From: Mesorhizobium sp.
Lineage (GTDB): Bacteria; Pseudomonadota; Alphaproteobacteria; Rhizobiales; Rhizobiaceae
Assembly: GCA_004020545.1 (NCBI GenBank)
Contig: SAQE01000046.1
Location: forward strand, 1 to 51,324
DNA: 51,324 nt
Direction: 5' to 3'
Translations under genes and position numbers: made by a program
Shown: in pieces, positions 41,844 through 50,654 of the stretch
Layout of the letters: each line of letters begins with the position of its first letter
Position numbering within the stretch: the first letter of the stretch is position 1
The notes under the pieces: generated by a model
What the model saw: the letters and a program-made list of their open reading frames with translations, nothing else
Told to the model about the DNA's origin: nothing
Database searches by the model: none

Positions 41844-42044
41844 ATGGCAGAGCGCAAACCGATCGCGAGCGCGCCGAAAGACGGCTCGAAAGTCACTGTC
41901 ATGTGGAAGGACGGCGACGGCGTGATCAACGAATCCGTCGGCCAATATCGCGACGGCGGCTGGTGGGTCTACACCGACAGCAACACGCAAAAGAAGGTCG
42001 ATCCGACGAGCTGGCGGCCCGCATCGGGCGATGACGACGATTAA
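41844..42044 (+). CDS. Small conserved-looking hypothetical protein
   Basis: A 66-residue soluble protein, MAERKPIASAPKDGSKVTV at the start, with WWVYTD and a tail ending in DDDD. GGAGGG lies nine bases before the ATG, which supports translation. The IASAPKDG and GQYRDGGWW segments are of the kind seen in short proteins that carry one small beta domain. No function is recognised. Confidence 0.75.
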   Translation: MAERKPIASAPKDGSKVTVMWKDGDGVINESVGQYRDGGWWVYTDSNTQKKVDPTSWRPASGDDDD

Positions 42045-42093
42045 AGCGCGTCGGGCTGAGCCGGAGGCGAGGGGCCTTAGTTTTTGTTTTTTA

Positions 42094-42138
42094 GCATGTC
42101 GTTTTCCCAAAACCGCTGCGCACTTTTGGGCGACATGC
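42094..42138. repeat. Palindromic repeat, GCATGTCG...CGACATGC family, copy 2
   Basis: GCATGTCG and CGACATGC form an 8-bp inverted repeat; inside, TTTCCCAAAA and CTTTTGGG extend the pairing. The core CCCAAAACCGCTGCGCAC is identical to the copy at 4534-4583. It lies in the gap before the GlsB-like gene. Confidence 0.7.
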
Positions 42139-42253
42139 GTTAGCAGTGACCTCGCTGGCGCGTACAATCACTTTCGCATAGCTTGAAACTGTTGATCTCG
42201 AAGGCGATTCGGAGCCTTGCTCCGCTCTCGTCGTTTGCCCGGAGGGAACCTGC

Positions 42254-42508
42254 ATGGGTATCGAAAGTCTTCTCGTCTTCATCATCATCGGCGCCATTGC
42301 CGGCTGGCTCGCCGGCCTGATCGTCAAGGGATTCGGCTTTGGGCTGGTCGGCAACATCGTCGTCGGCATCGTTGGCGCCCTGATCGCCGGCTGGATCTTC
42401 CCAAGGCTGGGCTTTGCCGTGGGTGGCGGGGTCCTTGCCGCCATCGTCCACGCCACGATCGGCGCGGTGGTCTTGCTTGTGCTGATCAAACTGGTGAAAC
42501 AGGCCTGA
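42254..42508 (+). CDS. GlsB/YeaQ/YmgE-family small membrane protein
   Basis: 84 residues, three glycine-rich membrane segments (LLVFIIIGAIAGWLAGLIV, GNIVVGIVGALIAGWIF, LAAIVHATIGAVVLLVLI). This is the transglycosylase-associated/GlsB family, often induced by general stress. GGAGGGAA precedes the ATG. Its function is not known. A tiny membrane-anchored protein gene follows 27 bases later. Confidence 0.88.
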   Translation: MGIESLLVFIIIGAIAGWLAGLIVKGFGFGLVGNIVVGIVGALIAGWIFPRLGFAVGGGVLAAIVHATIGAVVLLVLIKLVKQA

Positions 42509-42535
42509 TCTTCGAGCAGGTATCGGGGACGCGCC

Positions 42536-42682
42536 ATGAAGCAGAACATGCTCTATCTCATCATTGGCGCGCTCGTGGTGGTCGTCATCGCCCTTGGCGT
42601 CTACATCTATCGCGAGCAGACCAGGCCGAAAGGCGTGGAGCTCAAGATCGACGACAAGGGCATTTCGATCCAGCAGAATTGA
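42536..42682 (+). CDS. Small single-span membrane protein, 48 residues
   Basis: The frame reads MKQNMLYLIIGALVVVVIAL then GVYIYREQTRPKGVELKIDD and so on to QQN. It has one N-terminal hydrophobic helix followed by a short charged tail. The codon choice (GC-rich third positions) matches neighbouring genes. It follows the GlsB-like gene closely and may share its mRNA. No family is assigned. Confidence 0.7.
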   Translation: MKQNMLYLIIGALVVVVIALGVYIYREQTRPKGVELKIDDKGISIQQN

Positions 42683-42839
42683 GGCTGCCGCGATGCGGCC
42701 GCGAAATCGGCCGCATCGTGCGATCGCCAAGCATTTGATTTTCTATCGCTTCGATTTTTCCCCATTTAACGCGCCTTTAAACCGCCGCATCTACTCTGCA
42801 ACCGAGCGCCATCGGCACCGGGGACAGCAAGCACAGCGC

Positions 42840-45095
42840 ATGGCGAACCGCAGAGACAGTCGCATCGAACCGAGCTTCGAGGGCTCGCCGCGGGCGAAAT
42901 CCTCCGATGGCTTCTCGGTCAGCGAGGAGGATCGCGTCGTGCCGGCAAATCGCAAATCCGCAGCAAAACGCAAATCCGCCAAGGCGAAATCCTCGCGTCG
43001 CGGCCGCGACCGCAACCGGCGCGGGCTGTTTTCCGTCTTCGGCCGGCTGCTCTACTGGTGCTTCGTGCTCTGCATCTGGGGCGGCATCGCGGTGGCCGGC
43101 GTCGTTGTCTACTACGGCGCCAAGATGCCGGCGGCGACGACATGGTCGATCCCCGACCGCGCGCCCAACATCAAGATCGTCTCGGTCGACGACCAGCTCA
43201 TCGCCAATCGCGGCATGAGCGGCGGCGAGGCCGTCGGCCTGCACGAAATGTCGCCCTATATCCCCGAGGCCGTCGTCGCCATCGAGGACCGGCGCTTCTA
43301 TTCGCATTTCGGCATCGACCCGATCGGGCTGACGCGCGCCATGGTCACCAACGTTCTCGGCGGCCATTTCTCGCAGGGCGGCTCGACGCTGACGCAGCAG
43401 CTTGCCAAGAACCTGTTCCTGACACCCGATCGCACGCTGGAGCGCAAGGTGCAGGAGGTGCTGCTAGCGCTCTGGCTGGAGCACAAGCACAGCAAGGACC
43501 AGATCCTCGAAATGTACCTCAACCGGGTCTATTTCGGGTCCGGCGCCTACGGTGTGGAAGCCGCCTCGCGGCGCTATTTCGGCAAGAGCGCGCGCGATGT
43601 CTCGCTCTCCGAGGCAGCGCTTCTCGCCGGCCTCTTGAAGGCGCCATCGCGGCTATCGCCGGCGCGCGATCCGAAGGCGGCGGAAGAGCGCGCGCAACTC
43701 GTGCTCGCCGCCATGCGCGAGGAAGGCAAGATCAGCGACAAGGAATACAAGGTGGCGCTGAGCGCGCCGGCGACGCGCTCGCCCTCCTACTGGACCGGCT
43801 CGGAAAACTACGTCGCCGATACGGTCATGGAGGAGCTGCCCGACCTGATCGGCGACGTGCGCGGCGACATCGTCATCGACACCACCGTGGACCTAACGCT
43901 GCAGAAGCTTGCCGAGCAGTCGATCCGCCGGCTGATCGACGAAAGCGGCAAGAAGCTCAACGTCACGCAAGGCGCGCTGGTGTCGATCGACGATTCCGGC
44001 GCGGTGCGCGCCATGGTCGGCGGCTACGACTATTCGACCAGCCAGTTCGACCGCGCCTCGGAGGCTCGGCGCCAGCCGGGTTCGGCCTTCAAGCCCTTCG
44101 TCTATATGGCGGCGCTCGAAGCCGGCCGCACGCCGGACAGCGTGCGCAACGACGCTCCTATCAAGATCGGCAAATGGACGCCGGATAACTATGGCGGCAA
44201 GTACTATGGCAAGGTGACGCTGGCGACGGCGCTGGCCAAGTCGCTGAACTCGGTGGCGGCGCAGCTTACCATGGAAGTCGGGCCCGACGCGGTCGTCGAG
44301 GCGGCTCACCGCATGGGTATTCAGTCCGACCTGCAGTCGAACACCTCGATCGCGCTCGGCACCTCGGAAGTGACGCCGCTGGAACTGACCGCGGCCTATG
44401 TGCCTTTCGCCAATGGCGGCTACAAGCCGGATATCCACTTCATCCGCCGCGTCACCACAGCCAGCGGCAAGGTGCTTTACGAGAACAATGGCGGCAGCGC
44501 GCCGCGCGTCATCAAGGCCGATATCGTCGGCATGATGAACTCGATGATGACGGGAACCGTCGAGATAGGCACCGCCAAGAAGGCGGCCTTCAACTGGCCC
44601 TCGGCCGGCAAGACGGGCACCAGCCAGAATTCGCGCGACGCCTGGTTCGTCGGCTACACCGCCAACCTCACCACCGGCGTGTGGTTCGGCAATGACGACG
44701 GCAGCGCGATGAAGAAGGTGACCGGCGGCGCGCTGCCGGCGCAGGCCTGGCACGAGTTCATGGTCGCCGCGCATGAAGGCGTGCCGGTCAGGCCGCTGCC
44801 CGGCACATGGAAGTCGACGCCGTCCGATACGGTCGTGCCGGACGAGATTCCGTCGGCAGACAACTCGCAGCCGGCCCCGGTGCCGCAGGCGCCGGTCGGC
44901 CAGTCGTCCGCGCCTGTCGCCCAGGCGCCGGCACGCCAGGCGCGTCCCGCTCAAACCGTCGACGCCGACGGTTTCGACATGCCCAGCGACGGCGGTACCA
45001 CCGCGTCGGTCGGGCATCCGGTGCCGCCCGGCGACGTCGGCGGCCCGAAGAAACGGCGGCAGACGTCGATCCTCGACATCCTCGGCGGCGGTTGA
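42840..45095 (+). CDS. Penicillin-binding protein 1A (transglycosylase/transpeptidase)
   Basis: Bifunctional peptidoglycan synthase, 751 residues. A basic cytoplasmic N-terminus (KRKSAKAKSSRRGRDRNRRG) is followed by a membrane segment at 66-92. The transglycosylase domain has E149 in AIEDRRFYSHFG and GGSTLTQQLAKNLF. The transpeptidase domain has S415 and K418 in PGSAFKPF, the S468-L-N motif and K591-T-G. A Pro/Ala/Gln-rich C-terminal tail (about 675-750) is probably disordered in the periplasm. The ATG at 42840 is preferred to longer frames; its ribosome-binding site is weak. Confidence 0.95.
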   Translation: MANRRDSRIEPSFEGSPRAKSSDGFSVSEEDRVVPANRKSAAKRKSAKAKSSRRGRDRNRRGLFSVFGRLLYWCFVLCIWGGIAVAGVVVYYGAKMPAATTWSIPDRAPNIKIVSVDDQLIANRGMSGGEAVGLHEMSPYIPEAVVAIEDRRFYSHFGIDPIGLTRAMVTNVLGGHFSQGGSTLTQQLAKNLFLTPDRTLERKVQEVLLALWLEHKHSKDQILEMYLNRVYFGSGAYGVEAASRRYFGKSARDVSLSEAALLAGLLKAPSRLSPARDPKAAEERAQLVLAAMREEGKISDKEYKVALSAPATRSPSYWTGSENYVADTVMEELPDLIGDVRGDIVIDTTVDLTLQKLAEQSIRRLIDESGKKLNVTQGALVSIDDSGAVRAMVGGYDYSTSQFDRASEARRQPGSAFKPFVYMAALEAGRTPDSVRNDAPIKIGKWTPDNYGGKYYGKVTLATALAKSLNSVAAQLTMEVGPDAVVEAAHRMGIQSDLQSNTSIALGTSEVTPLELTAAYVPFANGGYKPDIHFIRRVTTASGKVLYENNGGSAPRVIKADIVGMMNSMMTGTVEIGTAKKAAFNWPSAGKTGTSQNSRDAWFVGYTANLTTGVWFGNDDGSAMKKVTGGALPAQAWHEFMVAAHEGVPVRPLPGTWKSTPSDTVVPDEIPSADNSQPAPVPQAPVGQSSAPVAQAPARQARPAQTVDADGFDMPSDGGTTASVGHPVPPGDVGGPKKRRQTSILDILGGG

Positions 45096-45159
45096 GCGGC
45101 AAACTCGCCTCTCGCAATGGCGAGCGCGTTCGGCTACATGTCCGGCCGGAGATCAAGCC

Positions 45160-45909
45160 ATGGCCGAGACCGACCCCAGAAAAACCATCGTGCTCACCGG
45201 CGCCAGCCGTGGCATCGGCCATGCGACGGTGAAGCGTTTTTCGCGCGAGGGCTGGCGAGTGATCACCTGCTCGCGCCAGGCTTTCGCCGAGGATTGTCCA
45301 TGGCCAGCAGGCCCTGAGGACCATATCAAGGTCGATCTCGCCGACCAGGAGGATGTCGGCATCGCGATCTCGGAAATCCGGCACCGGCTGGAGGCGCATG
45401 GCGGGCAACTGCACGCGCTGGTCAACAATGCCGGCATTTCGCCGAAGCTGAAGGACGGCAGCCGGATGAACTCGATCGACACGCCGATGCATGTCTGGCG
45501 CGACGTGTTCCAGGTCAATTTCTTCGCGCCGATCATGCTGGCGCGCGGCCTGTTCAAGGAGCTTGCCGCAGCCAAGGGCTCGATCGTCAACGTCACCTCG
45601 ATCGCCGGCACACGTGTGCATCCGTTCGCCGGCACGGCCTACGCGACATCGAAGGCGGCGCTCGGCTCGCTGACGCGCGAGATGGCGCATGACTTCGGTC
45701 CGCACGGCATCCGCGTCAACGCGATCGCGCCGGGCGAGATCGACACGGCGATCTTGTCGCCAGGCACCGACAGGATCGTCGAGACGATCCCGCTAAGGCG
45801 CCTCGGCGCCACGTCGGAAGTGGCCGATATCATCTTCTTCCTGTGCAGCGGCCAAGCGTCCTACGTGACCGGCTCGGAAATCCACATCAACGGCGGCCAG
45901 CACGTGTGA
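45160..45909 (+). CDS. SDR-family oxidoreductase
   Basis: A 249-residue classical short-chain dehydrogenase. The cofactor site is TGASRGIG at 13-20, followed by NNAGIS, the catalytic serine in VTSIAG and the YxxxK site in AYATSKAAL. The C-terminus GSEIHINGGQHV is typical. The substrate is unknown. It is convergent with the quinone-oxidoreductase gene, stops being six bases apart. Confidence 0.92.
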   Translation: MAETDPRKTIVLTGASRGIGHATVKRFSREGWRVITCSRQAFAEDCPWPAGPEDHIKVDLADQEDVGIAISEIRHRLEAHGGQLHALVNNAGISPKLKDGSRMNSIDTPMHVWRDVFQVNFFAPIMLARGLFKELAAAKGSIVNVTSIAGTRVHPFAGTAYATSKAALGSLTREMAHDFGPHGIRVNAIAPGEIDTAILSPGTDRIVETIPLRRLGATSEVADIIFFLCSGQASYVTGSEIHINGGQHV

Positions 45910-45915
45910 GCTGTT

Positions 45916-46836
45916 TCATCCGCTTATAGTGAGAACAGCCTTGCCGCTGATGCTGCGCTGCCGCAGCGCGTCTAGCGCTTGGCCAATGTCCGTCCATGGC
46001 AAGGTCAAGGCCACCCGGGTCTCCAGCCGGCCGGCCGCGACCAGGGCGATGAGCGTGGCGATGTCGGCGCCAATTGCTGAACCGGACGTGTAGTAAGCGA
46101 AAGTCTGGAGCCTCGCGCCTTCGTGACCCGGAACGAATTGACGGAACCCGACGGGCGTGAGGTCGCCGCTGCTCGAACCGAACATGACAATGGTTCCGCC
46201 AGGCGCGACGCGTTCGATCGCGTGTGCGAGGCTTTCGCCGCCGACCGACTCGGTGATCAGCGAAAACGGCCCCGCGGCCAGTTCGATCGACGCGACGACT
46301 TGTCCGGCCCCCAACCCGCGCAGATCCTCGTCGTGCCGGGAGGCGGCGACCGCGGTCACGAACCCGCCCTGCTCGCGGGCGATCTGGATCTGGAAACGAC
46401 CGACCGCGCCGCTTGCGCCGGTGATCAGAACCCGCTGGCCGGCCAGGTCACCGCCATGGCGCAACGTCCTCAGCGCCGTCGTGCCCGCGACCGGAAGCGT
46501 GGCCGCGGAAACGAAGCTGACGTCATCCGGCAGGACGGCGAGACGGTCGGTCGGAACGGCGACACGTTCGGCCCAGCCGGCCTGGTCGACCAAGGCCGCA
46601 ACCCGGGTGCCCACGGTGGGCCCGGAGCCATCGGCGGCTGCCCGTTCGACAACCCCAACGATATCCTGGCCAGGTATCCAGCCGTCCGGACGGATACCGA
46701 GCAGGCGCAGTTCGCCACGGTTCAACGATGTTGCATGAACGGTCACCAATGCTTCATTCTCATTGCAGTTTGGCTCGTCGGTCTCGGTGAGTTTCAGCCG
46801 GTTGGGGCTGTCTGAAGAGATAGCAAGGGCAAGCAT
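45916..46836 (-). CDS. Zinc-independent quinone oxidoreductase-like MDR protein
   Basis: A 306-residue medium-chain reductase. It lacks the zinc ligands of alcohol dehydrogenases; the N-terminal catalytic domain has SLNRGELRLLG and PGQDIVGVV, and the nucleotide site is ITGASGAVGRF. These point to the NADPH:quinone oxidoreductase group. The start at 46836 (MLALAISSDS) is preferred to a longer N-terminus that is not homologous. It is divergent from an AraC regulator, which is the likely controller. Confidence 0.87.
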   Translation of the reverse strand: MLALAISSDSPNRLKLTETDEPNCNENEALVTVHATSLNRGELRLLGIRPDGWIPGQDIVGVVERAAADGSGPTVGTRVAALVDQAGWAERVAVPTDRLAVLPDDVSFVSAATLPVAGTTALRTLRHGGDLAGQRVLITGASGAVGRFQIQIAREQGGFVTAVAASRHDEDLRGLGAGQVVASIELAAGPFSLITESVGGESLAHAIERVAPGGTIVMFGSSSGDLTPVGFRQFVPGHEGARLQTFAYYTSGSAIGADIATLIALVAAGRLETRVALTLPWTDIGQALDALRQRSISGKAVLTISG

Positions 46837-46949
46837 GGGCCACTCTGGAATTGGCGGTTTAGGTTGCGGCGATATCGGCTCGAACCTATCGACTTTCGGG
46901 ATTGAAGAATTTAGATATAAAGCCAGATAATCGCTATAACCAGTCAAGT

Positions 46950-47756
46950 ATGAGACAACCACTCCGCTGGCCCTGGCTGGACTTCGACGTCGACGACGTG
47001 CTCGCGCCAGCGATTGCCGTTCGCGTCGACGTGACCGAGACCAGGGCCGAGGTGCCCGAGCACTGGCATCGCAAAGGGCAACTCGTCTTCGCGCTCGGCG
47101 GCGGTGTCACCTGCCGCGTTCCCGGCGGTCTGTGGATGGTGCCGCCGCATTGCGGCGTGTGGATTCCGGGCGGCATGAGGCACAGCAACATCGCGACGGC
47201 CAACGCCCGGATCTTCTTCGTCTACATCGAGCCGGGCGCGGCCGACCTCCCGGACCGATGCTGCACGCTTTCGATCTCGCCGCTCCTGCGCGAGCTGATC
47301 ATCGAATTGTCGGACTGCGCGCCGAGCGACGAAAGGTGCGATTTCCTGGGAAGGATCCTGCTCGCCGAACTGCCGCTCATGCCTGTTCAGCAATTGCACC
47401 TGCCGATCTCGGCCGAGCTGCGCTTGAGGCGTATCGCGGAAGCGCTGGCGGATGATCCCGCCGACCGCAGAACTTTGGCGGAATTGGCAAACCATGTCGC
47501 GCTCAGCGAGAGCAGCCTGGCGCGCCTTGTCGTGAAGGAGACCGGGTTGACTTTCGGGCGCTGGCGCCGGCAGCTGCACCTGATCGTGGCGTTGCGGGAG
47601 CTGGCCTCCGGCGCCAGCGTGCAGCAGGTTTCAGGCGATCTCGGCTACGAATCCGTCACCGCCTTCATCACCATGTTCAAGAAGGCGCTGGGCAAGCCGC
47701 CAGCGAAATATCTTGGCGATATCGCGCAAAACGGTGGTTCCGCATTTATCGCTTGA
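46950..47756 (+). CDS. AraC-family transcriptional regulator
   Basis: A 268-residue regulator. The N-terminal cupin-like sensor has PEHWHRKGQLVFALGGGVTC and PPHCGVWIPGGMRHSN. The C-terminal pair of helix-turn-helix motifs spans about 170-265: LAELANHVALSESSLARLVV and VQQVSGDLGYESVTAFITMF. The ATG at 46950 gives a normal N-terminus; a TTG upstream at 46902 is unlikely. It is divergent from the quinone-oxidoreductase gene, with a 113-base AT-rich gap. Confidence 0.88.
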   Translation: MRQPLRWPWLDFDVDDVLAPAIAVRVDVTETRAEVPEHWHRKGQLVFALGGGVTCRVPGGLWMVPPHCGVWIPGGMRHSNIATANARIFFVYIEPGAADLPDRCCTLSISPLLRELIIELSDCAPSDERCDFLGRILLAELPLMPVQQLHLPISAELRLRRIAEALADDPADRRTLAELANHVALSESSLARLVVKETGLTFGRWRRQLHLIVALRELASGASVQQVSGDLGYESVTAFITMFKKALGKPPAKYLGDIAQNGGSAFIA

Positions 47757-47780
47757 TCAGCTGCCTTGCGGATATGCGCC

Positions 47781-49571
47781 TCAAGCGGGCTGCGGTTTGA
47801 TCTCGATAGCGGGTTCATCCGGGACGGCGGTCTCGCCCGTCACGATCTCGACGATGCCGCGCGCGATCTCGCGTTCGCCCATGATGACGGTGTCGGCTCC
47901 GAGTCCCTTCAGATGTTCGACCTCGGCATCGGAATGGGCTCGCGCAATGACGTCTATCGCCGGATTGGCGGCGCGGGCCCGAAGCACGACCTGTCCGGCC
48001 TCGAAGGCATTGGGGATGGCGAGGATCAGCCGCTTGGCGCCTTCCGGATTGGCGGCTGAAAAGACCTCCGCATTGGCGGCATTGCCGGCGACGGTTTCGA
48101 TGCCGTCGGCCTTGAGCTTCGCCAGCGTCTTTTGGGTATCCTCGATGACCAGGAGGGGCAGGGCGGCCTCCTTCAACGCCGCGCCCACAAGGCTGCCGAC
48201 ACGGCCATAGCCGACCAGGATGGAATGGCCGGCAAGCGCGGTCCGCGGCGGCGGGCCGTCCTCCTTCTCCGGAGCTGTCGCTACCGAAGCCACCTGACCG
48301 GGCTCTGTCGCCGGGCCGATTGGCCTTGTTTCCTCGGGGGCCTTGCCGACGCGCTTTTCCAGCCATGGCTTCATCCAGTCGACAAGGAGGAACATCAGCG
48401 GGTTGAGCAGGATCGACAGGATGGCGCCGGCCAGGATCAGGTCGCGGCCCTGTTCGGGCAACAGCTTCAAGCCGACGCCGAGCTCGGCCAGGATGAAGGA
48501 GAATTCACCGATCTGGGCGAGGCTCGCCGAGATCATCAGCGCGGTTGCGATCGGATAGCGGAAGGCAATGACGATGACGAAGGCGGCAAGCGATTTGCCA
48601 ATGACGATGATGGCTAAAGTGGCGAGTATAGGCAGGCCGTTGCTGATCAGGCTGAGCGGGTCGAACAGCATGCCGACCGAGACGAAGAACAGCACGGAGA
48701 AGGCGTCGCGCAGCGGCAGCGATTCCTCCGCCGCGCGGTGGCTGAGCTCCGACTCGCTCATGATCATGCCGGCGAAGAAGGCGCCGAGCGCCAGCGAGAC
48801 GCCGAACAGTTTCGCCGCGCCGAAGGCAACGCCGAGCGCAATCGCCAGCACCGAGAGCCGGAACAGCTCGCGCGAGCCGGTATGCGCGACATAGTGCAGG
48901 ATCCACGGGATAACCCGGCGGCCGACGACCAGCATGACGACGACGAAGGCGACGACCTTGGCCAGCGTCATGCCGACCACGCCCCAGATGCCGTAGCTGG
49001 CGGGCAGCGAGAGCAGGCTCGAATGGTCGGCCTGCGGCTGGCCGCCCAGCACGCCGGCGAGCGCCGGCAAAAGCACCAGCGCCAGCACCATGGCCAGATC
49101 CTCGACGATCAGCCAGCCGACAGCGATGCGGCCGCGCTCGGTCTCGATCAGCCGTCGCTCCTGCATGGCGCGCAGCAGCACGACGGTCGAGGCGACGGAC
49201 AGAGCGAGGCCGAAGACCAGGCCGGCGCCCAAGGACCAGCCGAGCAGCCAGGCCAGCCCGGCGCCGAGCAGCGTGGCAAAACCGATCTGCACGATGGCGC
49301 CAGGCACGGCAATCGCACGGACCGACAGAAGGTCCTTCAGCGAAAAATGCAGGCCGACGCCGAACATCAGCAGGATGACGCCGATCTCGGCGAGTTCGTT
49401 GGCGAGGCTGGCGTCGGCGACAAAGCCCGGCGTGTTCGGCCCGACGAGCACGCCGGCCACCAGATAGCCGACGAGCGGCGGGACGCGGAAACGGTTGGCC
49501 AGTGCTCCAAAGACGAAAGCAAACCCCAAACCGGCGACGATGGTGGCGATAAGGGGCGTGTCATGCGGCAT
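47781..49571 (-). CDS. CPA2-family cation/proton antiporter with RCK domain (YbaL/KefB-like)
   Basis: A 596-residue transporter. About 12 membrane segments fill residues 1-390. A cytoplasmic linker follows, then a C-terminal RCK/TrkA-N domain (about 440-560) with the nucleotide site LVGYGRVGSLVG. It resembles YbaL/KefB potassium-efflux type proteins; ion specificity is not shown by sequence. It is convergent with the AraC gene and lies downstream of the host-attachment-family gene on the same strand. Confidence 0.92.
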   Translation of the reverse strand: MPHDTPLIATIVAGLGFAFVFGALANRFRVPPLVGYLVAGVLVGPNTPGFVADASLANELAEIGVILLMFGVGLHFSLKDLLSVRAIAVPGAIVQIGFATLLGAGLAWLLGWSLGAGLVFGLALSVASTVVLLRAMQERRLIETERGRIAVGWLIVEDLAMVLALVLLPALAGVLGGQPQADHSSLLSLPASYGIWGVVGMTLAKVVAFVVVMLVVGRRVIPWILHYVAHTGSRELFRLSVLAIALGVAFGAAKLFGVSLALGAFFAGMIMSESELSHRAAEESLPLRDAFSVLFFVSVGMLFDPLSLISNGLPILATLAIIVIGKSLAAFVIVIAFRYPIATALMISASLAQIGEFSFILAELGVGLKLLPEQGRDLILAGAILSILLNPLMFLLVDWMKPWLEKRVGKAPEETRPIGPATEPGQVASVATAPEKEDGPPPRTALAGHSILVGYGRVGSLVGAALKEAALPLLVIEDTQKTLAKLKADGIETVAGNAANAEVFSAANPEGAKRLILAIPNAFEAGQVVLRARAANPAIDVIARAHSDAEVEHLKGLGADTVIMGEREIARGIVEIVTGETAVPDEPAIEIKPQPA

Positions 49572-49649
49572 GGTCTATGGAGCGCCTTTCAGAAATCGCG
49601 ATGTCGGATGAGCGCCGCCCGAGGCCGTCGCCTTTCGCAATATGGTGGG

Positions 49650-49682
49650 CAGAGCGGCGGTCATGCAACCACCGCCGCTCTG
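49650..49682. other. Strong hairpin in the antiporter leader region
   Basis: CAGAGCGGCGGT and ACCGCCGCTCTG form a perfect 12-bp stem with a 9-base loop. It lies between the antiporter start and the terminator of the next gene. No T-run follows on either strand. Confidence 0.55.
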
Positions 49683-49713
49683 AAATCAGCGCCATGGACA
49701 CGCGCCGGACGAG

Positions 49714-49750
49714 AAAAGCCGCGCGCGGCCGTCATGGCCAGCCGCGCGGC
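49714..49750 (-). terminator. Intrinsic terminator after the host-attachment-family gene
   Basis: On the minus strand, GCCGCGCG and CGCGCGGC close a long stem (with GGCC/GGCC pairing inside) followed by TTTTCTC. It would end transcription of the gene at 49793-50239 before the antiporter gene. Confidence 0.65.
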
Positions 49751-49792
49751 ATCCGCCCTCACGGCGTTCGAAGGTCTCGTGATGTCCGTCGC

Positions 49793-50239
49793 TCAAGCCG
49801 CCTGAAGCAGGCTCTCGATCTCGGAGATCGTGTGGTTCGTCAGCGTTTTCGGTATCTCCGCCTTCACCCTGTCGCAGACCTCCTTATGCAGCTTCTGCCG
49901 CATCTCGCCCAATACCTGGGGCGGGGCGATCAGCACGATCTCGTCGAACTCGCCGCGGTGCGCAAGCTTGTAGAGCCGCCCCGCGATGTTGTCGGCAAAG
50001 CGTTCCTTGCCGAGGCGGTGCCAATCGGTGTCTTCAACCGCGCTGCGATGAACCGTGGGCCCGTCACTGTAGCGGCCCGGCCTGTCGCTGCCCTGCTCAC
50101 GGGTGGCAGGGTTCTCCTGCTCCATCTCCTGGACAACCTCCAGGTTCGGAAATTTGCTGTCTCCCTCGTTGCGGAGGAAGAGCGCTTTTTCACCATCGGC
50201 CACGACGACCCAAAGACCACGTTTCAGATTGATGCTCAT
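49793..50239 (-). CDS. Host attachment family (baeRF-like) protein
   Basis: A 148-residue soluble protein of the host-attachment / bacterial eRF1-like family: LWVVVADGEKALFL at the start, FADNIAGRLYKLAH, and IVLIAPPQVLGEMRQKL in the second half. The ATG at 50239 has AAGGAGGAA seven bases upstream, one of the strongest ribosome-binding sites in the window. The name comes from an Agrobacterium plant-attachment locus; its biochemical role is unknown. The longer frame upstream is rejected. Confidence 0.87.
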   Translation of the reverse strand: MSINLKRGLWVVVADGEKALFLRNEGDSKFPNLEVVQEMEQENPATREQGSDRPGRYSDGPTVHRSAVEDTDWHRLGKERFADNIAGRLYKLAHRGEFDEIVLIAPPQVLGEMRQKLHKEVCDRVKAEIPKTLTNHTISEIESLLQAA

Positions 50240-50403
50240 AGGGCGTTCCTCCTTGCTTCCAGGGGGCCGATCGAACCGGGATCGGCCTGATGGATCGCTA
50301 GCCAAAACGTGCTGCGAAGCTTGATTGTTCCGGACTTATCGGGACGGCTCGTCCGCCGCCCGAAAGGCTCTTCAAACGCTGGGTTGGCGAGAGGCGCCTT
50401 TAA

Positions 50404-50420
50404 TCTACTAAGTTAGTAGA
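50404..50420. promoter_or_regulatory. Perfect palindrome upstream of the siroheme synthase gene
   Basis: TCTACTAA-G-TTAGTAGA, 8-bp arms around one base. It is the main feature of the 415-base gap at 50240-50654, in an AT-rich part. The rest of the gap shows no gene. It looks like a dimeric regulator site, possibly of an Rrf2-type or other sulfur regulator (inferred). Confidence 0.55.
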
Positions 50421-50654
50421 ATTTAGAAAAATCTATTTTGCCGCTCCCAGGCTTGGGCGCTAAAAATGCGACGGATCAAGGGGGCGATGCCAAGGCTCCG
50501 CCGGCTCACAGCACCAGAGTAGAATTTTTTTCTCCCGCATTTCGCGGTTGCGAAAAAGCGATTGCCTGCTTTGGAGGCATGCGCGAGTGCGTGCCTTCTG
50601 ATTTTCGGCGTGCTCGCATAAAACTGCAAGACTGTTATCGTATTGCTTATCGCC

